From an uncultured Bacillaceae bacterium (GTDB lineage: Bacteria > Bacillota > Bacilli > Bacillales > Caldibacillaceae), in the NCBI GenBank assembly GCA_937951955.1, contig CALGAD010000081.1, forward strand, positions 1 to 21,865: a stretch of 21,865 nt of DNA. The letters are read 5' to 3'. Shown here one piece after another: positions 1 to 8,282 of this stretch. Numbering within the stretch: position 1 is the first letter of the stretch; the number at the start of each line of letters is the position of its first letter. Under the pieces are notes generated by a model. That model had not been told where the DNA came from. It searched no databases and saw only the letters and a program-made list of their open reading frames with translations. Made by a program: the position numbers and the translations under genes.

Positions 1-53
1 ATAACTGAAATAAATCCATCGTTAGAAAAATCAGTTTGCTATAGTGAGAATTT

Positions 54-1436
54 TCACTTGATATATTTTTGGAATACCTGACGATACGTTTCGTATTCCC
101 TTACAAAACTTTTTTCAGGAGTATACGTTGAAAATTGCGTCTCTCCCTTTGTTCCTTTTACGAGTGCAATGCTCCCTAATGTTTCCGCTTGCGGTGTTTC
201 CGGTACGAGCACTTCAAAACCGAGTACATCAGCAATGAATTGACACATTTCTCGGGATCGGGTGATTCCGCCGACCAATCCAATCTTTTCGAAGGGGAAT
301 AACTCGTATAAGTTTTCAACGTTATGTTTAATATTGAAAATCACACCGCTTACCATCGTAAAAACGAGTGCTTCCCGATTTACACTGCGATCAAAGTGGG
401 CAAGGTGAGCATTGATCTGGTCATCCCAAACGGGAGCCCTTTCTCCGTTAATAAAGGGAAGAAAGACACCTTTTGTCGTCGGTCTTTCCTTTAGAATGGA
501 ATTTAACTCATCCCAGCTCATTTGAAACGTATCGAGTATCCAGGAAATGACATTGCCACCATTATTGCTTGGATAACCAACTAAATATTTGCCATCCGTA
601 ATTTCATAACAGAAGTTTTGCGTTGCGAAATTAAGACAGGCGCTATCTGTGACGACCCGCACCGCATGACTCGTGCCGATGGAAAGAACGGCAATCCGGT
701 CAACGGCATTGAAGGCATAATTGGATGAAACTCCATCGGTCGTACCGATGTATACCTTACCTTCTTTTAATGTCGGGAACAGATTTTCCCGAATCTCCAC
801 TGAAAAATCCGGTCTTTCGATTTCTGGCAATTGCTTTTCAGAGACGTTTAACTCGAAAAGCAACTCTTTGCTCCAGGAATGATGGGAAAGATCGTAAAGC
901 CCGGTACTCGCTGCGCTGGCAACATCAATGGTCCATTTCCCAGTTAGATGATAAAAAATCAAATCCTTCAGTGAACCGATGAACTTGTCGGTTAATTCAT
1001 TTTGCAGCGATTTTAGTTTGTAAAAAGGATTCATGCTGTGATTAGGCGTTCCGGTGATGAGATATTTTCTTTCCAATTCACTGATTGAAGATTGCTCAAC
1101 GATATCCGCTCCTCTTTTATCAGACCAGACGAGGAGTGGTCCGCTTAACTGAAAATCTTCATCCAACAGCTGGATACTGTGCATCGCAGTTGTCAAAATA
1201 ATTTCCGCACAGCTGATCCCGTTACGATCAATCAAAGTTTCAATTCCGTTGCGGATGGCAAGCCAGATTTCGGCAAAATCCAGTTCGTAGCGAAAGGCAT
1301 CCACCGATACGTTTTGATAGGAATAATGAAATTTATCGACAAACTCATATTCCGGGGAAAATAAACTGATTTTTAAATTGGTTGTACCGACATCAATACT
1401 GATGAAATGCTTTTGATTGTTCGACATAAAATTCAC
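54..1436 (-). CDS. gntK: FGGY-family sugar kinase, probable gluconokinase
   Basis: Probably phosphorylates gluconate to 6-phosphogluconate with ATP in the cytoplasm. The 460-residue protein has the FGGY layout: an N-terminal phosphate-binding motif DVGTTN at residues 15-20, GTTDG at 231-235 opening the second actin-like lobe, GTSHAVR near 254, and a C-terminal VGGITRS motif near 388-394. It is somewhat shorter than typical family members of about 500 residues. The start is a GTG: AAGGA lies 7 nt upstream of it, whereas the ATG three codons later would be 16 nt away. The gene follows a PRD/PTS regulator by 49 bp on the same strand, so the two are probably cotranscribed. The gluconate assignment rests mainly on the nearby 6-phosphogluconate dehydrogenase; xylulose or another sugar acid is possible from sequence alone. 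Family call firm, substrate moderate. Confidence 0.82.
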   Translation of the reverse strand: MNFMSNNQKHFISIDVGTTNLKISLFSPEYEFVDKFHYSYQNVSVDAFRYELDFAEIWLAIRNGIETLIDRNGISCAEIILTTAMHSIQLLDEDFQLSGPLLVWSDKRGADIVEQSSISELERKYLITGTPNHSMNPFYKLKSLQNELTDKFIGSLKDLIFYHLTGKWTIDVASAASTGLYDLSHHSWSKELLFELNVSEKQLPEIERPDFSVEIRENLFPTLKEGKVYIGTTDGVSSNYAFNAVDRIAVLSIGTSHAVRVVTDSACLNFATQNFCYEITDGKYLVGYPSNNGGNVISWILDTFQMSWDELNSILKERPTTKGVFLPFINGERAPVWDDQINAHLAHFDRSVNREALVFTMVSGVIFNIKHNVENLYELFPFEKIGLVGGITRSREMCQFIADVLGFEVLVPETPQAETLGSIALVKGTKGETQFSTYTPEKSFVREYETYRQVFQKYIK

Positions 1437-1485
1437 ACTTCTATCCTTCTTAACTTTTTAAAAACTTCACATACTCATATTCGTT

Positions 1486-3498
1486 TTAACCTGTCACTAC
1501 TGACAGTAATAATTTTTTGAACACCCGGTAATCGGGATTGGTAAATAATGTTTGCTTCAATCCCTCATCCTGAATAAAATCAGCCAGGGCGCTAAAAATG
1601 ACATTCAATCCCTTGTTTTCAACCTTCGATGGTGACATTAAAATGATTAATTTTATTTGCGGATGTTTGTCATCCCAGTAAACACCATCTGGTACGATGC
1701 TCACAACGATTTCACTATTGATCCCAATTGGTCTGGCTGGATGGGGAAACGCTACTTCATCTGCGAATACAATCGAACCAAAAGTTTCCCTGATTTCCAT
1801 TTGCCTGAACAATTCATCGATGAACTCGCTGGAATCACAATCCGTTAAAGTTTGCACCATCGCTTCCAGTATTTCTTCCCGCTTGACTTGACCGGAGAAA
1901 ATCATAAAGCGATCGGCATGGAAATATTTATCAAATAGCTTTTCTAATTCCACTGATTGAGGTGATGATTGTATCGAATCTGCATCTTTTAATTTATTCT
2001 TATCAATGTATTTACTGATTGCTTGAATATCTTTATTATTTAAAAAGACACTCACCTTTACTACAGGTACATTGTAAAAGCTGGCAGATATATCGATTGT
2101 CGATACAATCAAATCGATATTTTCCAAATGTTCATCGGTCAATTGGTAATAGCTGATCACATCGACGATATGAATATAGCCCATAAACTCATTTTCCAGA
2201 CGGTTCTTTAACATCTGTGCACTACCAAGGCCGGTAGAGCAAACGACAATGACATTTAATTTATGATTCTGTTTGTAGCGCTCCATTGCGGCAAGAACGT
2301 GCAACGTGATATAGGCCCATTCATGATCATCGACTTCATAAGGTAGCAACACGGGCATTTTGGCAAAGTATTCTTTCGTCAGTGCAAATATACTAGCATA
2401 GTTGTTCCGGATTTCTTCAAGAAGTGGATTTTTATGTTCAACACCCATTTGCAACCTCGTCAATAGCGGTTTAAAATGCGTTTCCAAACCCATAAGTAGT
2501 TTCTGGTCTACCTTAAGTTTCACGCCTGCCTGTTCTTTCAGTTCCATAATGGCTCCCAGCAACTGTTCCTTTAACGGAACTTCGCCGACCGCTGTTTCAT
2601 TTTCATTATCAGGCTGATTGGCTTTCGACTTGAGATGCAGGGCGATATAATTGGCTTCATTTTCTGGGAATTGAATGCCAATCGTATTTTCAATCCTTTG
2701 CACGATTTTGCCGGCAACAAACAATTCTTTGTCAAAATTTATTTCCGAATCGATGGGAAAATCATGAAGGACAAACCCATCATCAATTCGCTTAATGGCT
2801 AGAGCCAGATGGAGTACTAGATTTTGCAATAGATAATCGGAAATATGAATTTTATAGTTGCGACATTCTTCTAAAACGATGATAAACAAAGTCTCAACGG
2901 TGAACCCTTTTTTTCGGTATGTGATCGGTTCAAAATCCATAAATTTGTCGAAAGACTCCCGGGAAAAGAAATAGTTTAAAATAAAACGGCGTTTTTCTAA
3001 TTCTGATCCTTGAATCACTAATTTTCCCTCTGGACTATAGTCCAGTTCGAGATTATAATGGTGAAGTCTTTCTTTTACTTTTTGAATCACTTTAGTTACC
3101 GTTGATTTGCTGACAAACATTTCTGCTGCTAATTCATCGAGTGTCCCGGCTTTATTTTCAATCAACAATTTATTTAATATAAAGCGTTCGCGATCTGAAT
3201 TTTCAGCAAGGAAAGATGCTTTTGAAATACTAGTATAATTCTCATTAATTTGTTCTAAAAACTGATAGAATAGATTGTTATTTGTTATTGTCAATGAATA
3301 GCCATGGCCTTTCTTCATCTCAATGACTGCCCCATGTTCCTTGACAATATCTTTTAAATGATTAATATATTTTCGGGCAGTTTTATCGGAAACATCTACA
3401 TGAGCTCCGATCATGTGACTAGAAAGATAATCGTTTTCATTTTCATGTAAAAATTGAAGAACTTTAATTTCTTTATTATTCAGCTGAATATTTTGCAT
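1486..3498 (-). CDS. PRD-domain transcriptional regulator with PTS EIIB and EIIA modules (MtlR/LicR type)
   Basis: A 670-residue DNA-binding regulator controlled by PTS phosphorylation. Domains in order: winged HTH (about 5-70), second HTH with an SKSTVTKVIQK recognition helix (about 115-165), PRD1 (about 200-295) with histidines at H230 and H288, PRD2 (about 310-405) with H341 and H400, a GatB-like EIIB with phosphocysteine C420 in the CSTGLGSA motif, and an EIIA of the mannitol/fructose type with H586 in AFPHP. All expected phosphorylation positions are present, so it should be fully responsive. The ATG start has AAGGTG about 11 nt upstream. It is transcribed into the gluconokinase gene, so it probably activates that operon or a PTS transporter outside the window. 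In this family EIIB/EIIA phosphorylation by a cognate transporter reports substrate supply. Domain call firm, target inferred. Confidence 0.9.
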   Translation of the reverse strand: MQNIQLNNKEIKVLQFLHENENDYLSSHMIGAHVDVSDKTARKYINHLKDIVKEHGAVIEMKKGHGYSLTITNNNLFYQFLEQINENYTSISKASFLAENSDRERFILNKLLIENKAGTLDELAAEMFVSKSTVTKVIQKVKERLHHYNLELDYSPEGKLVIQGSELEKRRFILNYFFSRESFDKFMDFEPITYRKKGFTVETLFIIVLEECRNYKIHISDYLLQNLVLHLALAIKRIDDGFVLHDFPIDSEINFDKELFVAGKIVQRIENTIGIQFPENEANYIALHLKSKANQPDNENETAVGEVPLKEQLLGAIMELKEQAGVKLKVDQKLLMGLETHFKPLLTRLQMGVEHKNPLLEEIRNNYASIFALTKEYFAKMPVLLPYEVDDHEWAYITLHVLAAMERYKQNHKLNVIVVCSTGLGSAQMLKNRLENEFMGYIHIVDVISYYQLTDEHLENIDLIVSTIDISASFYNVPVVKVSVFLNNKDIQAISKYIDKNKLKDADSIQSSPQSVELEKLFDKYFHADRFMIFSGQVKREEILEAMVQTLTDCDSSEFIDELFRQMEIRETFGSIVFADEVAFPHPARPIGINSEIVVSIVPDGVYWDDKHPQIKLIILMSPSKVENKGLNVIFSALADFIQDEGLKQTLFTNPDYRVFKKLLLSVVTG

Positions 3499-3522
3499 CT
3501 GTCATTCGACACCTTCTACATC

Positions 3523-3593
3523 ATATTGCTTGTCTCAATAGGTACCTTATAATTTTGACTTAAGCAATATATGATATTGATATAACGAAACAA
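3523..3593 (-). promoter_or_regulatory. candidate promoter and inverted repeat upstream of the PRD regulator
   Basis: On the minus strand TTGTTT (3593-3588) and TATATT (3571-3566) are separated by 16 nt and could be -35 and -10 elements of the regulator-kinase operon. A 9-bp inverted repeat, ATATTGCTT at 3523-3531 and AAGCAATAT at 3562-3570, has one arm on the proposed -10 and the other about 40 bp downstream. That fits an autoregulatory or effector operator. The promoter match is modest; the repeat is exact. Confidence 0.35.
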
Positions 3594-3885
3594 CAATCTA
3601 TTAAGTATATCAAGAGGATTGGATAGGTTCAAACTGATCGTTAACATATCCTTTATTAATTGACGATAATCACCTTCTCCAATTGAAATTGAGAAATTAC
3701 TTCTTTGGATACATTCATTCTAAAGGAGATGGAAACGTGTGTAAAGGTTTACAAGCCACCTATATTTTCCTCTTCGAAGCGGAAGTTCCTTTTTTGAAAG
3801 GAAAGGAAGCGGAAAGGCTGCTTTTTCCCCTGTGATTGTTCATTTCTGCAATAATCCGTACGCACTTCTCTTTAGAATCGCTATA
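3594..3885. other. intergenic stretch without a recognisable gene
   Basis: This A/T-rich stretch lies between the regulator's upstream region and the dehydrogenase terminator. A minus-strand reading frame at 3760-3945 has no ribosome binding site, no family resemblance and runs into the terminator hairpin, so I do not call it. A small hairpin-forming segment near 3787-3804 (TTCCTTT and AAAGGAA arms) has no U-tail. Nothing else is supported. Confidence 0.5.
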
Positions 3886-3935
3886 TAAAAATAATAAAAG
3901 CTGCCCAAAAAGTAACGACCAACTTTTGGACAGCT
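3886..3935 (-). terminator. intrinsic terminator of the 6-phosphogluconate dehydrogenase gene
   Basis: Arms at 3922-3935 and 3899-3913 (AGCTGTCCAAAAGT against its complement, with one G-U pair and one bulge when read on the minus strand) are followed by TTTTATTATTTTTATA on that strand. It lies about 120 nt downstream of the dehydrogenase stop. The stem pairs better on the minus strand, where the U-rich tail also is. Confidence 0.8.
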
Positions 3936-4052
3936 CCGGATTCATTTATCTAAACATAATGGGGGGATTTTTTAAAAATAAAAGTTGTAATTGTTGTTTA
4001 TGAATTTCCAAATTCCTTTAGCAATGAACAGCTCGAACGTAAACTATATCCA

Positions 4053-4955
4053 TTATTCGTTATGTTTCACAACATGATGACCGCCAAATTGATTGCGCAT
4101 CGTGGAAACGACTTTTGCGCTGAAACTATCTTCAATTTGCGAAGCACTACGGACAAATAAGGAGCTGGCGATTACCGGCACAGGAATATTTAAATCAAGC
4201 GCCTCTTCCACCGTCCATTTCCCTTCACCACTTGCCCCGACAACACCGCGAATATTCTCCAGTTTCGGATCTTCTTTAAAGCTTTTTTCTACTAATTCCA
4301 TGAGCCATGAACGGATAACAGAACCGTGGTTCCAGACAGAAGCGACTTTTTCAAAGTCATAATCGTAGTCACTGGCATTCAAAATATCAAAGCCTTCACC
4401 GATGGCCTGCATCATACCGTATTCAATCCCGTTATGAATCATTTTCAAATAATGGCCACTCCCCGGTTTTCCGGTATATAAATAGCCGTTTTCACAGGCT
4501 AATGTTTTGAAGAGTTCTTCCACTTTATCGAATGTTTCTTTCTCTCCTCCGATCATCAAACAAGCACCGTTACGGGCACCTTCCATTCCACCGGAAGTAC
4601 CACAATCTAAAAATTCGATGCCTTTTTCTTTTGCCAGGTGATAATTTTTCACACTATCTTTATAATAGGAATTCCCGGAGTCAATAATAATGTCACCTGG
4701 ATGTAATTTTTCCAGAAGGATTTTCACCAGGGAGTTCGTAATCTCCCCTGCAGGTACACTTAATAAAACAATTTTTTCGTCCCCTAATTGATCAAGCAAT
4801 TCATCAAGTGACTGAGATACATGCAAATTTTTTTCGGCTGCATTCTTCCGTGCTTCCTCAGAGACGTCATAACCAACCACTTCTACTTGTTTATCGGATA
4901 AATTTAATGCTAGATTCAATCCCATTTTTCCTAAACCAACGATGCCAACTTTCAT
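4053..4955 (-). CDS. gnd: 6-phosphogluconate dehydrogenase, decarboxylating, short form
   Basis: Oxidatively decarboxylates 6-phosphogluconate to ribulose 5-phosphate and CO2 in the cytoplasm, the step after gluconokinase. At 300 residues it belongs to the short subfamily (YqeC-like, single C-terminal helical unit), not the roughly 470-residue form. Visible motifs: Rossmann GLGKMG at 7-12, an aspartate at D30 ending the second strand (in this subfamily suggestive of NAD+ preference), substrate-loop GTSGG at 119-123, the catalytic KMIHN segment at 171-175, and GEGKWT at 243-248. AGGAGG lies 7 nt before the ATG. It is divergent from an RpiR regulator and has its own promoter and terminator, so it is a separate transcript from the kinase operon. 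Cofactor preference is inferred from one residue. Confidence 0.93.
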   Translation of the reverse strand: MKVGIVGLGKMGLNLALNLSDKQVEVVGYDVSEEARKNAAEKNLHVSQSLDELLDQLGDEKIVLLSVPAGEITNSLVKILLEKLHPGDIIIDSGNSYYKDSVKNYHLAKEKGIEFLDCGTSGGMEGARNGACLMIGGEKETFDKVEELFKTLACENGYLYTGKPGSGHYLKMIHNGIEYGMMQAIGEGFDILNASDYDYDFEKVASVWNHGSVIRSWLMELVEKSFKEDPKLENIRGVVGASGEGKWTVEEALDLNIPVPVIASSLFVRSASQIEDSFSAKVVSTMRNQFGGHHVVKHNE

Positions 4956-5024
4956 ACAAGTTCCTCCTAAAATTTATTTTTCCAATAGTTTCTTTCACTA
5001 AAAAAAATTTTTCTTTATATCTAC

Positions 5025-5052
5025 ATAATATCAAAAATATTTTTTCTCACAA
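5025..5052 (-). promoter_or_regulatory. promoter of the 6-phosphogluconate dehydrogenase gene
   Basis: Read on the minus strand, TTGTGA (5052-5047) and TATTAT (5030-5025) are 16 nt apart, a reasonable sigma-A promoter about 70 nt upstream of the dehydrogenase start. A perfect 12-bp palindrome fills most of the spacer, which suggests repression by steric block. Confidence 0.55.
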
Positions 5053-5077
5053 GCGGTTAATTAAAAAAATATTTTTT
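5033..5077. promoter_or_regulatory. pair of A/T palindromes, candidate RpiR operators
   Basis: Two perfect palindromes, AAAAATATTTTT at 5033-5044 and AAAAAATATTTTTT at 5064-5077, have centres 32 bp apart, close to three helical turns. They sit in the divergent region between the dehydrogenase and an RpiR regulator; the first lies inside the dehydrogenase promoter spacer. The arrangement fits cooperative binding by a dimeric RpiR protein that also controls itself. A/T palindromes arise easily in A/T-rich DNA, so this remains a candidate. Confidence 0.45.
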
Positions 5078-5124
5078 CCTGTTCTTTTGTATGGTAATAT
5101 ATTCACGAGAGGTGAAAACGATTT

Positions 5125-5982
5125 ATGGCAGCGAATTATTTATTAAAATTACTGCGTCCACGCATGAAAAACTTTAACGAAACAGAAAAAATGATCGCCG
5201 AACATTTTATTCAACTCGGCAAGGATGTTGTAAGTAAAACCCTCACTGAACTATCTGATGAAATCAAAGTTTCGGAATCAACGATTTTTAAATTCGTTAA
5301 AAAAATCGGCTTTTCCGGATTTCAAGACTTTAAAATTTCCGTTGCTTCAAATTTTCGCAGCAACGATGAACTCGTCGTATTTGCAGATATTCGCAATACC
5401 GATTCCGCCTACGTCATCGCCCAAAAAATCGTCCATTCCAACAAGCAGCTCTTGGAAAACTTGCTCCATTCATTAAAAGAAGAACAGTTAGATACGGCAT
5501 TGCAATTAATTTATTCCGCAAAGTGTCTTCATTTCTTTGGTCAGGGGGCTTCTTCGGTCATTGCACTTGATTCCTACCATAAATTTTTACGAACGAGCTT
5601 TCAGTGCAATTATATTGCCGATTACCATATGCAGCTTGCTCAGGCAGCGAAATCTACTAAAGATGATTGCGTATTTCTTTTTTCCCATTCTGGTGATACA
5701 TTGGAAACGATTGAAATCGCCAAACTCTTACGCGAAAATGATACGAAAATCATCACTTTAACCGGCAATCCTGATTCGGAGTTAGTCAAACTTTCCGATG
5801 TGTCCTTCGTCGTGTATTCAGAAGAGTCCGCCTTTCGTTCGGAAGCATTAACCGCCCGGATCCTTTATTTAACCGTGATTGATATTCTGTACGTTTCCGC
5901 CATGTATCATAACGAAGAAGAAAGCAAAAAATCCCTGGAAAACATACGAAAGGCTCTGGCGATTACCCGTAAAAAAAGGTAA
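5125..5982 (+). CDS. RpiR/MurR-family transcriptional regulator with SIS domain
   Basis: A 285-residue sugar-phosphate-sensing regulator. Residues 1-77 form the HTH_6 domain, with the helix-turn-helix around 39-70 (TLTELSDEIKVSESTIFKFV). Residues about 105-250 form a SIS domain with both phosphosugar-binding loops intact: GQGASS at 139-144 and SHSGDT at 187-192. The start is ATG, preceded by GAGAGGTG about 10 nt upstream. It is divergent from the 6-phosphogluconate dehydrogenase, so a likely ligand is 6-phosphogluconate or a related sugar phosphate, and the likely targets are the dehydrogenase and itself. In Bacillus subtilis the gluconate regulator is GntR, an unrelated family, so this would be a replacement. 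Family call firm, ligand inferred. Confidence 0.9.
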   Translation: MAANYLLKLLRPRMKNFNETEKMIAEHFIQLGKDVVSKTLTELSDEIKVSESTIFKFVKKIGFSGFQDFKISVASNFRSNDELVVFADIRNTDSAYVIAQKIVHSNKQLLENLLHSLKEEQLDTALQLIYSAKCLHFFGQGASSVIALDSYHKFLRTSFQCNYIADYHMQLAQAAKSTKDDCVFLFSHSGDTLETIEIAKLLRENDTKIITLTGNPDSELVKLSDVSFVVYSEESAFRSEALTARILYLTVIDILYVSAMYHNEEESKKSLENIRKALAITRKKR

Positions 5983-6163
5983 TATTAGGAAAAATCGGTT
6001 AATTTTTTAAACAAACCGGATGATCGAAGCATAAATGGATTGTATTTACTTGTCAGAAACAGCTGTGGAACAACTAATTGTGAGGACAGTTTGGCAACCA
6101 AACACACGTCTTATTAAGAATTGTGCAAAAAATTAATTTGCGGATATAGTGATTTAAGGAAGC

Positions 6164-7393
6164 GTGAAGGGAATGGGAGCTTGGAAAAATCCCCTGCTGT
6201 TAATTGCCGGAATCGGGATATCATACTTGGGAAACTGGATGTATTTAATTGCTCTAAATCTTGCTATTTTACATATGACGGGATCCCCCGCTGCTATTGC
6301 CGGACTGTTTATTATCCGGCCTTTAGCGGTTTTACTTACGAATACCTGGTCAGGCAGCATGATCGATCGGATGAATAAGCGGAAAATCCTGATCTATACA
6401 GATGTGATAAGAGGATTATTAGTATTTTTGATTCCCTTTATCGAATCTTTGTGGCTTGTTTATTTTCTTCTATTAATCATCAATATATTTGGCGCGTTTT
6501 TCCGACCCGCATCCGTCGTCTATATTACAAAGTTAGTCCCCCAGGAAAAACGCAAACGATTCAATTCTCTTTTAGAGATGACAAGTTCCGGGGCAATGTT
6601 ACTCGGCCCCGCCATCGCCGGAATTTTCATCATGTATTTTGGAACCGACATTTGTATTTTTATTAATGCCATCACCTTTTTTGTTTGTGCATTTTTAATC
6701 TTTCTGCTGCCAGATGTGGATGAGGTCCCTTCATCCGTCCGTGAACCGCTCCGCTGGCAAACGCTTATGAAGGATTGGCAAGTGATTATGAATTTTGCGC
6801 GGACCGTACGCTTTTTTACCCTCGTCTATTTATTATTTCAGAGTGCCATGCTCATCGGGTTTGCTTTAGATTCCCAGGAACTGACTTACATTAAACTGAA
6901 GTTGCATTTATCGGATCAAGATTACGGTTTTATCGTCAGTATGACGGGTGGTGGCTTAATTGCCGGCTCATTTTTTGCCGCCCTTCTTGCCAATAAAATT
7001 GCTTTAAAATACTATGTCGGTGGCGGTATGTTGTTAACCTCGATTGGCTATGTTCTTTTCTTTTCATCTTTTAACTTTTTAACCGCAACGGCGGCATTTG
7101 TCTTTTTAGGTTTTTTCATATCGTTTGCCAACGCTGGCTACGCGACTTTTTTTCAAAACAACGTCCCTGTCCAGATCATGGGGCGGCTAGGCAGTATTGC
7201 CGAAATCGTACAGGGATTAATACAAATCGGTTTAACGCTCGTTTTAGGATTTTTTGCCGAATGGTTTTCCTTGCAATTCGTCTGTTTAACGTTTGCGGCA
7301 ATCGGTATGTTGCTAGCACTCATCCTTTTTTCCGTCGTGCTCCAACCGTCGAAAGCAAGTTTCTTCAAAGAAAAAACAGAAAATACCTCATAA
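6164..7393 (+). CDS. MFS transporter, exporter-like (MFS_3 type)
   Basis: A polytopic inner-membrane protein of about 409 residues with some 12 hydrophobic segments and a short charged central loop (about residues 186-205). The MFS motif A is visible after the second segment as GSMIDRMNKRK (about 64-74). The N-terminal half resembles the EntS-like MFS_3 group of drug or siderophore exporters; no substrate can be read from the sequence. The start is uncertain. The GTG at 6164 has AAGGA only 3 nt upstream, whereas the ATG at 6173 has the same site 12 nt upstream and is the more plausible start. It lies 181 bp after the RpiR gene on the same strand. A GTTTGG/CCAAAC hairpin with a 3-nt loop (6089-6103) lies between them, with no clear terminator or promoter. 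Confidence 0.85.
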   Translation: MKGMGAWKNPLLLIAGIGISYLGNWMYLIALNLAILHMTGSPAAIAGLFIIRPLAVLLTNTWSGSMIDRMNKRKILIYTDVIRGLLVFLIPFIESLWLVYFLLLIINIFGAFFRPASVVYITKLVPQEKRKRFNSLLEMTSSGAMLLGPAIAGIFIMYFGTDICIFINAITFFVCAFLIFLLPDVDEVPSSVREPLRWQTLMKDWQVIMNFARTVRFFTLVYLLFQSAMLIGFALDSQELTYIKLKLHLSDQDYGFIVSMTGGGLIAGSFFAALLANKIALKYYVGGGMLLTSIGYVLFFSSFNFLTATAAFVFLGFFISFANAGYATFFQNNVPVQIMGRLGSIAEIVQGLIQIGLTLVLGFFAEWFSLQFVCLTFAAIGMLLALILFSVVLQPSKASFFKEKTENTS

Positions 7394-7880
7394 AAAACTT
7401 CTGGAATGATCAAGAAGAGTTAAAACCGTCTTTAAATTCGTTTAGTTCTAAATCTATCATAACGGGGGAGATCCACTTTAACGAACACAAACATATCTAT
7501 TGTAAATGTCTCCCCCTGCCTCTAAGAAAACAACTACTTATTTCATGGGGAAAGCTGACTCAAATTCACCGGCTTCATACAAAACCGCTAGATTTTTATA
7601 TCGATCGATTTTTCATTATCAATAATTGTTAAATCAATATATACTCCCATATTTTTAATTTAACAAAGTACCGGTACATGTTACCAACTAAGCAAATTCA
7701 ATGAATCGACAATATTTTAACAATCCTCGCGGAATCAACCTGTTAAGATAGAATTATGGATGAATAATGCCATGTGATTGACAGCGAGAAAAGAGACATT
7801 GGTGGCATTGAAACATAAAATAAAAACACATCGAAGAAGCCATCCTAATGAAAAGGGATAATAATTTTGGAGGCGAACAA
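7394..7880 (+). other. intergenic stretch without a recognisable gene
   Basis: No conserved reading frame is visible. Notable sequences are an 8-bp inverted repeat (GGGGGAGA at 7464-7471, TCTCCCCC at 7509-7516, no U-tail), the palindrome ATCGATCGAT at 7600-7609, and the palindrome GTACCGGTAC at 7668-7677. TTGACA at 7778-7783 has no -10 partner at usual spacing. No terminator for the MFS gene was found. Confidence 0.5.
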
Positions 7881-8087
7881 ATGGAACAAAAAGGATGCAT
7901 TAAATGTGGCCATACTCAAGTAGGGACAAAAGAAATCGCGACGAGTGGAACGGGTTTATCGAAAATTTTCGATGTGCAGCACAATCATTTCACCGTTGTT
8001 TACTGCAAAAACTGCGGTTATGCTGAACTGTATGTAAGGGAAAGTTCAGCAGCCAGCAATATTATCGATCTATTTCTCGGCGGATAA
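7881..8087 (+). CDS. small zinc-ribbon protein (COG3478/YpzJ-like)
   Basis: A 68-residue protein with two CxxC knuckles, C6/C9 (GCIKCG) and C42/C45 (YCKNCG), that should bind one zinc ion. The central GTGLSKIFDVQHN segment is characteristic of a small conserved Firmicute family annotated as a predicted nucleic-acid-binding zinc-ribbon protein of unknown role. The start at 7881 is chosen because GGAGG lies 7 nt upstream; extending the frame to 7848 would put that ribosome binding site inside the gene. It is a single-gene unit ending in a strong terminator. Family recognition is good, function unknown. Confidence 0.85.
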   Translation: MEQKGCIKCGHTQVGTKEIATSGTGLSKIFDVQHNHFTVVYCKNCGYAELYVRESSAASNIIDLFLGG

Positions 8088-8121
8088 AACTCGTTCAGAA
8101 TAATATGTGAATGTAGTAACG

Positions 8122-8153
8122 AACGCAAAGGCTGTTTACCTTTGCGTTTTTTA
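8122..8153 (+). terminator. intrinsic terminator after the zinc-ribbon gene
   Basis: A perfect 10-bp stem, AACGCAAAGG (8122-8131) with CCTTTGCGTT (8139-8148), and a 7-nt loop run into a T-tract (8147-8152). It lies 35 nt after the zinc-ribbon stop codon. Confidence 0.92.
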
Positions 8154-8222
8154 TATGTTCCTTTAGATTCATCAGTCACCTCTTTACAGATCCTTTAAAA
8201 ATATTTAAATCATTTTCAATTC

Positions 8223-8250
8223 TTACCTTTTAAAAAAACTATCTTATAAT
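8223..8250 (+). promoter_or_regulatory. promoter of the YkuI-like gene
   Basis: A consensus -10 TATAAT (8245-8250) has a weak -35 TTACCT (8223-8228) 16 nt upstream. Transcription would start near 8257, giving a leader of about 26 nt to the ATG at 8283. The terminator just upstream makes an independent promoter necessary. Confidence 0.6.
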
Positions 8251-8282
8251 ACTATATAGAGACAGCTTTGGAGGTGCATGAA

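Noticed and set aside
3730..3745. cre-like TGGAAACGTGTGTA
   Set aside because: Several mismatches to the cre consensus and it is not next to a promoter I can support.
3886..3935. Terminal hairpin of an insertion sequence
   Set aside because: Hairpins with a CTGTCCAAAAGT-like arm occur at insertion-sequence ends in Bacillaceae, but no transposase remnant or target duplication is visible, and the position and U-tail fit the dehydrogenase terminator.
3760..3945. Minus-strand 61-codon reading frame
   Set aside because: It overlaps the dehydrogenase terminator, has no ribosome binding site and shows no family resemblance.
5113..5126. Possible CcpA cre site (TGAAAACGATTTAT) at the rpiR start
   Set aside because: It misses the last two consensus bases and lies over the ribosome binding region; the resemblance could be chance.
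7261..7632. Plus-strand 123-codon reading frame
   Set aside because: Over a third of it overlaps the end of the MFS gene in another frame, and the rest has no ribosome binding site or family features.
7668..7677. GTACCGGTAC palindrome as an operator
   Set aside because: An isolated 10-bp palindrome with no promoter nearby; the expected chance frequency is not negligible.
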